NCBI RefSeq assembly: GCF_015644585.1
Contig: NZ_JADOBI010000005.1
Span: 404,687 to 468,686 of the forward strand
DNA: 64,000 nucleotides
Direction: 5' to 3'
Origin: Rahnella laticis
GTDB lineage: Bacteria > Pseudomonadota > Gammaproteobacteria > Enterobacterales > Enterobacteriaceae
The position numbers and the translations under genes are program-made. Positions 16,368-23,937 of the stretch are shown one piece after another. Under the pieces are notes generated by a model. It did not search any database. It saw nothing but the letters and a program-made list of their open reading frames with translations, and was not told the DNA's origin. Each line of letters opens with the position of its first letter. Positions within the stretch are counted from its first letter, which is position 1.

Positions 16368-16388
16368 GTTGTGCCATTTCCCACACTT
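16368..16388 (+). promoter_or_regulatory. Ogr/Delta-type activator site before FI (PF)
   Basis: GTTGTGCCAT is identical to the sites before O and V, but the right arm is degenerate (ACA one base closer, followed by CTT). It is 70 bases before the FI start, the position of the P2 PF late promoter for FI-FII-E-T-U-D. Confidence 0.6.
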
Positions 16389-16457
16389 CCCTCCTGCCGT
16401 GCCTGCGCGCAAACAACACGCGATGATTGACCTCACCCCAATCACAGGAAAAACACC

Positions 16458-17627
16458 ATGGCTGATTATCATCACGGTGTGCGCGTTGTTGAAATCAATG
16501 ACGGCACCCGCGTTATCTCCACCGTTTCCACCTCCATCATCGGGATGGTTTGCACGGCATCCGATGCCGACGCCGACGCGTTCCCGCTCGATACGCCGGT
16601 GCTCATTACCAACGTACTGACCGCCGCCGGAAAGGCAGGCACCCAGGGCACGCTGTATCAGTCGCTGATGGCAATCGCTAACCAGGCTAAACCGGTTGTC
16701 GTCGTCGTGCGCGTTGCCGAAGGCGAAACTGAGGCGGAAACCACCTCCAACATTATCGGTAAAACTGACGCGACCGGCATGTATACCGGCATGAAAGCCC
16801 TGCTGTCCGCGCAAACGGAACTCGGCGTTAAGCCGCGTATTCTCGGCGTGCCTGGGCTGGATAATCAGGAAGTTGCCACGGCGCTCGCCGCTGTCTGTCA
16901 GCAGCTCCGCGCCTTTGGCTACGTCAGCGCCTGGGGATGTAAAACCGTGTCCGATGCCATCAAGTACCGCGACAATTTCAGCCAGCGTGAGCTGATGGTT
17001 ATCTGGCCGGATTTCGTGGCCTGGAACACCACCACCAACGCCAGCGACATCGCCCCCGCGACGGCTTACGCGCTCGGCCTGCGTGCCAAAATTGACGCCG
17101 AAACCGGCTGGCATAAAACGCTTTCAAACGTGGGTATCAACGGCGTCACCGGCCTGTCTGCCAGCGTGTACTGGGATTTGCAAAACACCGGCACCGATGC
17201 CGACCTGCTCAACGGGGCGGACGTCACCACGCTTATCCGCAAGGACGGGTTTAAATTCTGGGGACAGCGCACCTGCTCCGAAGACCCGCTGTTTTTGTTT
17301 GAGAATTACACCCGCACCGCGCAGGTGCTGGCGGACACCATGGCGGAAGCGCACCTGTGGGCGATGGACAGGCCAATGACGCCGACGCTGATTAAGGACA
17401 TGATTTCCGGCATTAACGCCAAACTGCGCGAAATGAAAACCGCCGGTTACATCATTGACGGCAATGCCTGGTATGACGCGGAAGCAAATACCGTGGACAC
17501 GCTGAAAGCGGGCAAGCTCACCATTGATTACGACTATACGCCGGTGCCGCCGCTGGAAGATTTAACCCTGCGTCAGCGCATCACTGATACCTACCTGGCA
17601 TCGTTTGCCACGGCCATCAACAGCTAA
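16458..17627 (+). CDS. FI: Contractile tail sheath protein, P2 gpFI
   Basis: A 389-residue protein (P2 gpFI, 396), the sheath subunit that contracts on injection. Family segments are YHHGVRVVEINDGTRVIS and STSIIGMVCTASDAD at the N-terminus, LGVPGLDNQEVATALAAVC in the middle, and a C-terminal LTIDYDYTPVPPLEDLTLRQ followed by ITDTYLASFA. ATG 16458 follows CAGGAAAAACACC. It is first in the last late operon, 13 bases before FII. Confidence 0.96.
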   Translation: MADYHHGVRVVEINDGTRVISTVSTSIIGMVCTASDADADAFPLDTPVLITNVLTAAGKAGTQGTLYQSLMAIANQAKPVVVVVRVAEGETEAETTSNIIGKTDATGMYTGMKALLSAQTELGVKPRILGVPGLDNQEVATALAAVCQQLRAFGYVSAWGCKTVSDAIKYRDNFSQRELMVIWPDFVAWNTTTNASDIAPATAYALGLRAKIDAETGWHKTLSNVGINGVTGLSASVYWDLQNTGTDADLLNGADVTTLIRKDGFKFWGQRTCSEDPLFLFENYTRTAQVLADTMAEAHLWAMDRPMTPTLIKDMISGINAKLREMKTAGYIIDGNAWYDAEANTVDTLKAGKLTIDYDYTPVPPLEDLTLRQRITDTYLASFATAINS

Positions 17628-17640
17628 GAGGCGCTAAACC

Positions 17641-18150
17641 ATGGCACTCCCGAAGAAACTCAAATACCTGAACCTGTTTAACGACGGCAGCAGCTATCTC
17701 GGCATTGTCAGCGCGCTGACGCTGCCCAAACTCACCCGCAAGCTGGAGAACTATCGCGGCGGCGGCATGACCGGTTCCGCCGCCATTGATTTCGGCCTGG
17801 ACGACGACGCGCTGAGCTTTGAGTGGACGGTGGGCGGGCTGGATGAGCTGGTGTTGCAACAGTGGGGCGCGGTGGACGCCGTGCCGCTGCGCTTTGCCGG
17901 TTCCTTCCAGCGCGACGACACCGGCGAAACCTCCGCCGTGGAAGTCACGATGCGCGGACGCCACAAGGAAATGGATTTTGGCGAGTACAAACAGGGCGAA
18001 GACACCGAAACCAAAATCACCACCCAATGTACCTATTTCAAACTGGTGATTGACGGCAAAGACGTGATTGAAGTCGATACCGTGAACATGGTGGAAATTG
18101 TCGGCGGCGTTGACCGCGTGGCGGAACACCGCAAAAACATCGGCCTGTAA
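17641..18150 (+). CDS. FII: Tail tube protein, P2 gpFII
   Basis: A 169-residue protein (P2, 172) that polymerises into the inner tail tube. It starts MALPKKLKYLNLFNDGSSYL, a clear gpFII signature, with KLENYRGGGMTGSA and GRHKEMDFGEYKQGEDTETK further on. It directly follows the sheath gene, as in all P2-type tails. A GC-rich inverted repeat (GCGCCGGACTCCGGCGC, about 18161-18177) lies downstream before E and may reduce transcription. Confidence 0.96.
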   Translation: MALPKKLKYLNLFNDGSSYLGIVSALTLPKLTRKLENYRGGGMTGSAAIDFGLDDDALSFEWTVGGLDELVLQQWGAVDAVPLRFAGSFQRDDTGETSAVEVTMRGRHKEMDFGEYKQGEDTETKITTQCTYFKLVIDGKDVIEVDTVNMVEIVGGVDRVAEHRKNIGL

Positions 18151-18207
18151 CCCGTAACCCGCGCCGGACTCCGGCGCGTCATCCTCCTTTAGAAAAGAGA
18201 CACCGCT

Positions 18208-18489
18208 ATGTCAGAACACAATGAAAACATCGTCATCCTGGAAGAACCGATCAAACGCGGCGACACGCTGATTAACCAGGTTGAAGTCATCAAACCGAAT
18301 GCCGGACATCTGCGCGGAATTGGTCTGGCGGCGCTGGCAAATGCCGACGTTGACGCGCTGACCGTCATTCTGCCGCGCATTACCGCCCCGAATCTGACCG
18401 CCCAGGACTGCAAAAGCCTGAACCTGCCCGACCTGATTGCCCTGGCGGGTAAGGTGATTGGTTTTTTATCGCCGAAATCGGAACAGTAA
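18208..18489 (+). CDS. E: Tail assembly protein gpE
   Basis: A 93-residue protein (P2 gpE, 91) made by normal reading of this frame. With its frameshifted form E+E' it acts as a tail assembly chaperone around the tape measure, comparable to lambda gpG/gpGT. Family sequence includes ILEEPIKRGDTLINQVEVIK and NLPDLIALAGKVIGF. ATG 18208 follows AGAAAAGAGACACCGCT. Confidence 0.9.
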   Translation: MSEHNENIVILEEPIKRGDTLINQVEVIKPNAGHLRGIGLAALANADVDALTVILPRITAPNLTAQDCKSLNLPDLIALAGKVIGFLSPKSEQ

Positions 18490-18641
18490 AACTTCCCCCG
18501 ACCCTGACGGTCGATGACCTGATGGCGGACATCGCGGTGATCTTTCACTGGCCGCCGTCAGAAATGAACCTGATGACGCTGACCGAGCTTTGCGCGTGGC
18601 GTCATAAGGCCATGCAGCGAAGCGGAGCCGACAGTGAGTAA
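18208..18641 (+). CDS. E': gpE+E' fusion made by programmed -1 frameshift at 18462-18468
   Basis: Near the end of E, reading GGT TTT TTA contains the slippery heptamer T TTT TTA (18462-18468). Slipping back one base continues in an open frame through ATC GCC GAA to TAA at 18639-18641. It gives about 144 residues against 142 for P2 E+E'. The extension contains LTVDDLMADIAVIFHWPP and LMTLTELCAWRHKAM, the family's C-terminal domain. It has no start codon or Shine-Dalgarno of its own before 18490 and it overlaps the start of T. The frame is 0 for 18208-18467 and then -1 from 18468. Confidence 0.85.
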
Positions 18642-21108
18642 TTTAAAAGTAGAGGTGCTGTTAAAGGCGGTTGACCAGGCGACCCGCCCGTTTAAATCGG
18701 TGGAGAACGCCAGTAAGGCGCTGTCCGGAGACATTAAAAACTCCCAGACCGCGCTCAAAGACCTGAACGCCCAGGCCGGAAAGATTGACGGCTTCCGCAA
18801 ATCCCGCGCGCAGCTTGCCGTCACAGGTCAGAAACTCAAAGACGCCAAAGCGGAAGCGGCGGCGCTGGCTATCCAGTTCAAAAACACCGCCAACCCCACC
18901 CGCGCCCATGCGCAGGCCATGGAAGCCGCAAAGCGCACCGCCGCGCAGTTGCAGACCCAGTTCAATGGGCTTCGGCAGTCGGTGCAGCGTCAGCGCACAG
19001 AACTCTCCCAGGCGGGCATCAGCACGCGCACGCTGTCAGACTCTGAGCGCCGCCTGAAAACCTCCATTAGTGAAACCACCGCGCAGCTCAACCGCCAGCG
19101 TGAATCCCTGGCACGCGTCAGCGCGCAGCAGGCCAAACTGAACGCGGTCAAAGGCCGGTATCAGGCCGGTAAACAACTGGCCGGCAGCGTCACCGGTGCA
19201 GGGGCTGCGGGTGTCGGAATAGCAACGGCGGGCACGGCGGCGGGTGTCGGGCTGCTGATGCCGGGATTTAATTTTGCGCAGAAGAATTCCGAACTACAGG
19301 CAACGCTCGGGTTAGAAAAAGACTCCGCCGACATGACCGCGCTGCGCACCCAGGCGCGGCAGCTCGGCGATAACACCGCCGCCTCCGCCGATGACGCGGC
19401 CGCCGCGCAAATCATCGTCGCCAAATCCGGCGCGGACAAGGACGGCATTCTGGCGGCTACGCCGACCATCCTGAATCTGTCCCTGGCAAACAAGCGCACC
19501 ATGGAGGAGAACGCCACCCTGCTGATGGGCGTGAAGTCCGCGTTCGGCATGACCAATGACACCGTGGCGCACATCGGCGACGTGCTTTCTACGGCCATGA
19601 ATAAATCAGCAGCCACCTTTGAAGGCCTGTCAGACACCATGACCTATGCCGCACCGGTAGCGAAACAGGCCGGTATCAGCGTCGAAGAAACCGCCGCGAT
19701 GGCGGCCGCGCTGGCCGATGCCAAAATTACCGGCTCGATGGCGGGCACCAGTGCCCGCGCCGTTATTACCCGCTTGCAGGCACCGACGGGCACCGCCGCC
19801 GCCGCGCTCGGTGAGCTGAAGGTGAAGACGGCGGACAGCAAAGGCAACATGCGCCCGCTGTTTACCATCCTGAAGGAAATGCAAAAGAGCTTTGAGAAAA
19901 ACAAGCTCGGTGATGCACAGCGGGCGCAGTACATGAAAGCCGTCTTTGGCGAGGAAGCCAGTTCGGCGGCGATGGTGCTGATGGATGGGGCAACGTCGGG
20001 CAAGCTCGACAAACTTACCCAGGCATTCAAAACCTCGGACGGCAAAACCGAGGCACTGGTGGAGGTGATGCAGAACAACCTCGGCGGCGACTTTAAGGAA
20101 TTTCAGTCCGCCTATGAAGCCGTCGGGACTGACCTGTTTGATCAGCAGGATTCGTCACTGCGCAAACTGGTGCAGACCGCCACCGGCTACGTACTGAAAC
20201 TGGATAAGTGGATTGTGAACAATAAAGCCCTGGCGACCACGCTCGGCAAGGTGGCAGGCGGTGCGCTGCTGATTATCGGCGCGCTCGGCGTGTTTGGCCT
20301 GGTGGCGGGTCCGGTGATCAGCGGCATCAATCTGATCGTCGCCGCCGCCGGTGTGCTCTGGACAATCCTCGGCACGGTGGGCGGTGCGATTGCGACGGTG
20401 ATCGGCGGGCTTACGCTGCCGATAGTCGCGGTTGGCGTGGCGATTGTCGCCGGTGCGCTGCTTATCCGTAAATACTGGGAGCCGATCAGCGCCTTCTTTG
20501 CGGGGGTGATTGAAGGACTGGGCATTGCGTTCGCGCCGGTAAAAGAGCTGTTTGCGCCGCTCAAGCCGGTGTTTGACTGGCTGGGCGACAAATTAAAAAT
20601 GGTCTGGCAGTGGTTCAAAGACCTGATTGAACCGGTCAAATCCACGCAGGAAACGTTGAATAACTGCAAGGACACCGGCGTGATGTTCGGGCAGGCCATC
20701 GCCAACGCGCTGACCGCGCCGTTACAGGCGTTTAATAAACTGCGTTCGGGCGTGGACTGGCTGCTGGAAAAGCTAGGCATCATCAAGGATGAATCGGCAG
20801 ACATTGATAAAACGGCGGACAAAGCTGACCGGCGTTCGAAGCAATCCGGCGACGGGGATCCGCAAGTACACCCGCTGGACAACCCCGCGCCGGTCACGCC
20901 ACCGTCTGGTGGTCTGCTGGGCGGCGGTTATGCGCCGGTGTCCGTCGGCGGCGGGCGCAGCTATATCGACCGCAGCACGCACACCTATCAGATTGCCGCC
21001 GGTGCCGGTTTGGGTGCCCAGGATACCAGCCGCCAGATCCGCGCCGAGCTGGAAGCCCGTGACCGCGCCCGCATCGCACAGCAACGTTCCCGCATGGATA
21101 ACGATTAA
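18634..21108 (+). CDS. T: Tail tape measure protein, P2 gpT
   Basis: An 824-residue protein (P2 gpT, 815), which fixes tail length and is ejected into the host with DNA. The N-terminal 170 residues are strongly coiled-coil. A TP901-type core (about 220-480, FAQKNSELQATLGLEKDSAD, SMAGTSARAVITRLQAPTG) follows. Then comes a cluster of hydrophobic helices (about 530-615) and a Gly/Pro-rich, disordered C-terminus. GTG 18634 is the start, inside the end of E'. It is followed by U after 12 bases. Confidence 0.95.
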   Translation: MSNLKVEVLLKAVDQATRPFKSVENASKALSGDIKNSQTALKDLNAQAGKIDGFRKSRAQLAVTGQKLKDAKAEAAALAIQFKNTANPTRAHAQAMEAAKRTAAQLQTQFNGLRQSVQRQRTELSQAGISTRTLSDSERRLKTSISETTAQLNRQRESLARVSAQQAKLNAVKGRYQAGKQLAGSVTGAGAAGVGIATAGTAAGVGLLMPGFNFAQKNSELQATLGLEKDSADMTALRTQARQLGDNTAASADDAAAAQIIVAKSGADKDGILAATPTILNLSLANKRTMEENATLLMGVKSAFGMTNDTVAHIGDVLSTAMNKSAATFEGLSDTMTYAAPVAKQAGISVEETAAMAAALADAKITGSMAGTSARAVITRLQAPTGTAAAALGELKVKTADSKGNMRPLFTILKEMQKSFEKNKLGDAQRAQYMKAVFGEEASSAAMVLMDGATSGKLDKLTQAFKTSDGKTEALVEVMQNNLGGDFKEFQSAYEAVGTDLFDQQDSSLRKLVQTATGYVLKLDKWIVNNKALATTLGKVAGGALLIIGALGVFGLVAGPVISGINLIVAAAGVLWTILGTVGGAIATVIGGLTLPIVAVGVAIVAGALLIRKYWEPISAFFAGVIEGLGIAFAPVKELFAPLKPVFDWLGDKLKMVWQWFKDLIEPVKSTQETLNNCKDTGVMFGQAIANALTAPLQAFNKLRSGVDWLLEKLGIIKDESADIDKTADKADRRSKQSGDGDPQVHPLDNPAPVTPPSGGLLGGGYAPVSVGGGRSYIDRSTHTYQIAAGAGLGAQDTSRQIRAELEARDRARIAQQRSRMDND

Positions 21109-21120
21109 GGAGAAAGCCGC

Positions 21121-21591
21121 ATGATGTTAACCCTCGGGTTGTTTGTCTTTCAGTTACAGACCGTCCCTTACCAAAGTTTGCAGCGCGATGTCGATTACCG
21201 GTGGCCGGTAAACAACCGCGTCGGCCTGCGCCCGCTGCCGCAGTTCCTCGGGGTGAATGAGGAGAAAATCACCCTGTCCGGCGTGCTGATGCCGGAAATC
21301 ACCGGCGGGAAATTGTCACTGCTGGCACTGAACCTGATGGCTGACGAAGGCAAGGCGTGGCCGCTGCTGGAAGGCAGCGGCACCATTTACGGGATGTTCG
21401 TGGTGAACAGCGTCAGTGAAACCCACACGGAACATTTTTCCAACGGTGCCGCCCGCCGGATTGAATTCACGCTGACGCTGACCCGCGTGGATGAATCCCT
21501 GGCGGCGATGTTCGGCGACATGAAAGCCCAGGCCGACGGGCTGCTGGATCAGGCTGGTGGTTTAACCGGTCAGTTAGGAGGGCTGCTGTGA
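21121..21591 (+). CDS. U: Tail protein, P2 gpU
   Basis: A 156-residue protein (P2 gpU, 159). The conserved core is TVPYQSLQRDVDYRWPVNNR, VGLRPLPQFLGVNEEKITLS and LPLLEGSG-type sequence near 80-90. It joins baseplate and tube assembly. AAGGAG lies ten bases before the first of two adjacent ATG codons (21121 and 21124); either could be used. It overlaps D by four bases. Confidence 0.93.
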   Translation: MMLTLGLFVFQLQTVPYQSLQRDVDYRWPVNNRVGLRPLPQFLGVNEEKITLSGVLMPEITGGKLSLLALNLMADEGKAWPLLEGSGTIYGMFVVNSVSETHTEHFSNGAARRIEFTLTLTRVDESLAAMFGDMKAQADGLLDQAGGLTGQLGGLL

Positions 21592-22739
21592 TTACGGATA
21601 TGACCATCGGCGCCGGTGCGCAGTTTGCACCGGACTTCACGGTAACCGTCGGCGGCAAAGACATCACGCAGGACGTCAGCAACCGGCTGATTTCGCTCAC
21701 GCTCACGGATAACCGCGGCTTTGAAGCTGACCAGCTCGACATCGAGCTAAGCGACACCGACGGCCTGCTGGAGATGCCGCCACGCGGTGCGGTGATTAAT
21801 ATCGCGCTGGGCTGGAAAGGCCAGGCACTGACGAACAAAGGCGACTTTACCGTGGATGAGGTGGAGCATCGCGGAACGCCGGACACGCTGACTATCCGTG
21901 CCCGCAGCGCGGACTATCGCGGCAGTCTGAATTCCCGCCGCGACAACTCCTATCACGACACGACGCTGGAGGCGGTAGTGTCGGCCGTGGCGGCGCGCAA
22001 TAATCTCAAGCCCGCCGTTGCCGAGCCGTTCAGGGGCGTGAAGGTGTCGCATATCGACCAGACGCAGGAAACCGACGCAAAGTTTATCACCCGCCTGGCG
22101 GAGCTGAACGGCGCGGTTGTCGCCATCAAGGCCGGTAATCTGCTGTTTATCAAACCAGGGGCGGCAAAGACCGCCAGCGGGAAGCCTATCCCACAGATGA
22201 CGATTGTCCGCAGCGACGGCGACGGGCACACGTTTAATATTGCTGACCGTGGGGCGTATACCGGCGTGTCGGCAAGCTGGCTGCATACCAAAGACCCGAA
22301 ACCGAAAAAGGTGAAGGTTCAACGCAAACCGAAAGTGCAGTACCTGCGCGCCCTGCAACATCCGAAGGCCAGGAAGGTCAGCGCGAAGGTGCAGAAAACA
22401 TCGGAGGCAAAGGAAGGCGATTACCTGGCGGGCAGCGAAGACAATGTGTTTACCCTCACCACCATCTACGCTACGCAGAAAACGGCCATGCGGGCAGCGC
22501 AGGCAAAGTGGGACAAACTCCAGCGCGGTGTCGCGGAGTTCTCGATCTCCCTGGCTCGCGGGCGTGCGGATTTATTCCCTGAGACGCCGCTGGCGGTGTC
22601 GGGCTTTAAATCCGTGATCGACGCGCAGCCCTGGATAATCAGCAAGGTGACGCACAGCCTGGGCAATAGTGGGTTTGTGACGACGCTGAATCTGGAGGTA
22701 TTGCTGTCGGATGTGAGTTATGAGGCGACGGAAAGCTGA
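21588..22739 (+). CDS. D: Baseplate hub protein, P2 gpD
   Basis: A 383-residue protein (P2 gpD, 387), the baseplate hub that carries the gpV spike (T4 gp27-like). Family segments are FTVTVGGKDITQDVSNRLIS, FEADQLDIELSDTDG, YRGSLNSRRDNSYHDTTLEA and the C-terminal SGFKSVIDAQPWIISKVTHS. It is the last gene of the tail operon and ends directly against the stop of a leftward gene. GTG 21588 is the start, after AGGAGGGCTGCT. Confidence 0.95.
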   Translation: MITDMTIGAGAQFAPDFTVTVGGKDITQDVSNRLISLTLTDNRGFEADQLDIELSDTDGLLEMPPRGAVINIALGWKGQALTNKGDFTVDEVEHRGTPDTLTIRARSADYRGSLNSRRDNSYHDTTLEAVVSAVAARNNLKPAVAEPFRGVKVSHIDQTQETDAKFITRLAELNGAVVAIKAGNLLFIKPGAAKTASGKPIPQMTIVRSDGDGHTFNIADRGAYTGVSASWLHTKDPKPKKVKVQRKPKVQYLRALQHPKARKVSAKVQKTSEAKEGDYLAGSEDNVFTLTTIYATQKTAMRAAQAKWDKLQRGVAEFSISLARGRADLFPETPLAVSGFKSVIDAQPWIISKVTHSLGNSGFVTTLNLEVLLSDVSYEATES

Positions 22740-22958
22740 TCACTCGACCCGTTTGACGTCAGGATGGAGTTCACTGGCAGCCTCATGAAATATATCGCCC
22801 AGCCAGCCCGGAATTTCAGCCTCGGTCATATCATCGGGAATGATGACGTCATAAAGCCTGGAAAACTTTCTTTCAGCCATGTCAGCACGGAAAACCTGCC
22901 AGCCATCTGGTGTTTTTTTAACGCCAAGAAACCGGCCAAAGACGTTATAAATCAGCAT
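22740..22958 (-). CDS. Small conserved protein, DUF7661-like, between D and ogr
   Basis: A 72-residue protein, MLIYNVFGRFLGVKKTPDGW, then RLYDVIIPDDMTEAEIPGWL and DIFHEAASELHP. This resembles a family of small phage and chromosomal proteins annotated DUF7661, with no known role. AGGATTATTT before ATG 22958 is a good ribosome site. It runs against the late operon, stopping at the base next to the D stop, so it is probably expressed from its own promoter in the lysogen. A host-benefit or exclusion role is possible but not shown. Confidence 0.7.
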   Translation of the reverse strand: MLIYNVFGRFLGVKKTPDGWQVFRADMAERKFSRLYDVIIPDDMTEAEIPGWLGDIFHEAASELHPDVKRVE

Positions 22959-23099
22959 AAATAATCCTTCATCATAATCCAGACATACGTAGAGTAAGAC
23001 GCTGAAAAATATATGTAAATCACTGTAATATCAGATGTATGTTTCCGGCCATAACATACAATGATCGCAACTGATTAAAGTGATTACATGGTGATTATT

Positions 23100-23321
23100 A
23101 TGATGCACTGCCCGAAATGCCAGCACGCAGCACACGCCCGTTCCAGCCGTTATCTGAGCATCAATACTAAAGAACGTTACCACCAGTGCCAGAATATCAA
23201 TTGCAGCTGCACGCTTAAAACGCATGAGTCGATTGCGGACATCATCGTCGAGCCAGGTACAGTTCACGCTGTGCAGTTGCACCCGGACAAGCATCAGCAA
23301 CAATCTTTGCAGATGCATTAA
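23100..23321 (+). CDS. ogr: Late gene activator Ogr/Delta family (zinc finger)
   Basis: A small zinc-binding transcription activator of P2-type late promoters, acting through the RNA polymerase alpha C-terminal domain. HCPKCQHAAHARSSRY and RYHQCQNINCSCT give the C-x2-C ... C-x4-C zinc-binding pattern of P2 Ogr (72 residues). Frame-compatible ATG codons at 23088, 23100 and 23103 exist. P2 Ogr begins two residues before the first zinc cysteine, which favours 23100 or 23103. It lies after D as in P2, and should act on the three GTTGTGCCAT sites in this prophage. Confidence 0.92.
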   Translation: MMHCPKCQHAAHARSSRYLSINTKERYHQCQNINCSCTLKTHESIADIIVEPGTVHAVQLHPDKHQQQSLQMH

Positions 23322-23359
23322 AACAAGAAACCCGCCAATGGCGGGTTTCTTGTTTTAAT
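23317..23359. terminator. Bidirectional terminator of ogr and the secreted cargo gene
   Basis: A perfect 20-base inverted repeat with a 3-base loop (aat) starts at ATTAAAACAAGAAACCCGCC. It includes the ogr stop codon and ends just before the stop of the convergent cargo gene. GC-rich inner stem and T/A-rich outer parts fit an intrinsic terminator in both directions. Confidence 0.85.
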
Positions 23360-23361
23360 GA

Positions 23362-23730
23362 TTACCAGCTAAGTTTTTCACCGCTGGCTTTCAGATTTTG
23401 TTTGTACATCATATCCAGAGTCGCGTAAGTGCACATATCAAACGCACCTTCACAATAATCCCCGATTACCTTATTCAGTATTTCTTTATTTTTGACTTTG
23501 GTCAGATTCTTAAAAGCGGTCAGATTTTGCTTTTCCATCATTCGAAGCGTTGTTGGTTGGCACATATCAACGGCACCATCACAGTAATCCGCCTTTACCT
23601 TCGCCTTGATGTATTCAATAACTTCTTGTTTCTGCGCTTCGGAACCGTCGAATTCCATCGGGTTAACAAATGCAGCACTCGCGGTAAACGGAAGCACCAA
23701 AACAGCAAATCCCAGAACAAACTTCATCAT
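23362..23730 (-). CDS. Small secreted protein with an internal duplication (prophage cargo)
   Basis: The 122-residue product, started at ATG 23730 after AAGGACTTA, begins with a clear Sec signal peptide (FVLGFAVLVLPFTASA, cut near residue 20-22). The mature part contains two copies of a unit: DYCDGAVDMCQPTTLRMM and DYCEGAFDMCTYATLDMM, each followed by KQNL. Each unit has a CxxxxxxC pair that could form a disulfide in the periplasm or outside the cell. No family is recognised. It is monocistronic, on the strand opposite to the late genes, and sits between ogr and int, typical of a lysogenic-conversion gene. An upstream in-frame start at 23775 would disrupt the signal peptide. Confidence 0.7.
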   Translation of the reverse strand: MMKFVLGFAVLVLPFTASAAFVNPMEFDGSEAQKQEVIEYIKAKVKADYCDGAVDMCQPTTLRMMEKQNLTAFKNLTKVKNKEILNKVIGDYCEGAFDMCTYATLDMMYKQNLKASGEKLSW

Positions 23731-23883
23731 TAAGTCCTTATAGTGAAAGCAAACTGTTAAGACCAATCTTAACAATCTGGAATCAAAATTTCACGATTTC
23801 TGCCGCAACCTTTCCAAAAGATACTGCTTAGACAAATAGACCGGTTGCTGCCATTGCATGTATAAGACTGACTAAATCAAACA

Positions 23884-23911
23884 TTTACACTGGTTTTATA
23901 TACAGTAGAAT
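23884..23911 (+). promoter_or_regulatory. Candidate sigma-70 promoter of int
   Basis: TTTACA (23884-23889) and TAGAAT (23906-23911) are spaced by 16 bases, ending 25 bases before the integrase start. No other good promoter is seen between the cargo gene and int. Confidence 0.5.
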
Positions 23912-23937
23912 TCACATTCTCAAAAAGGAGAATGTGA
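23912..23937 (+). promoter_or_regulatory. Inverted repeat over the int ribosome-binding site
   Basis: TCACATTCTC and GAGAATGTGA are exact 10-base inverted repeats separated by aaaaag. The right arm and loop include the AAGGAG Shine-Dalgarno and the first base of the ATG. In RNA it would bury the ribosome site; in DNA it lies just downstream of the -10 and could be an operator. Confidence 0.65.
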
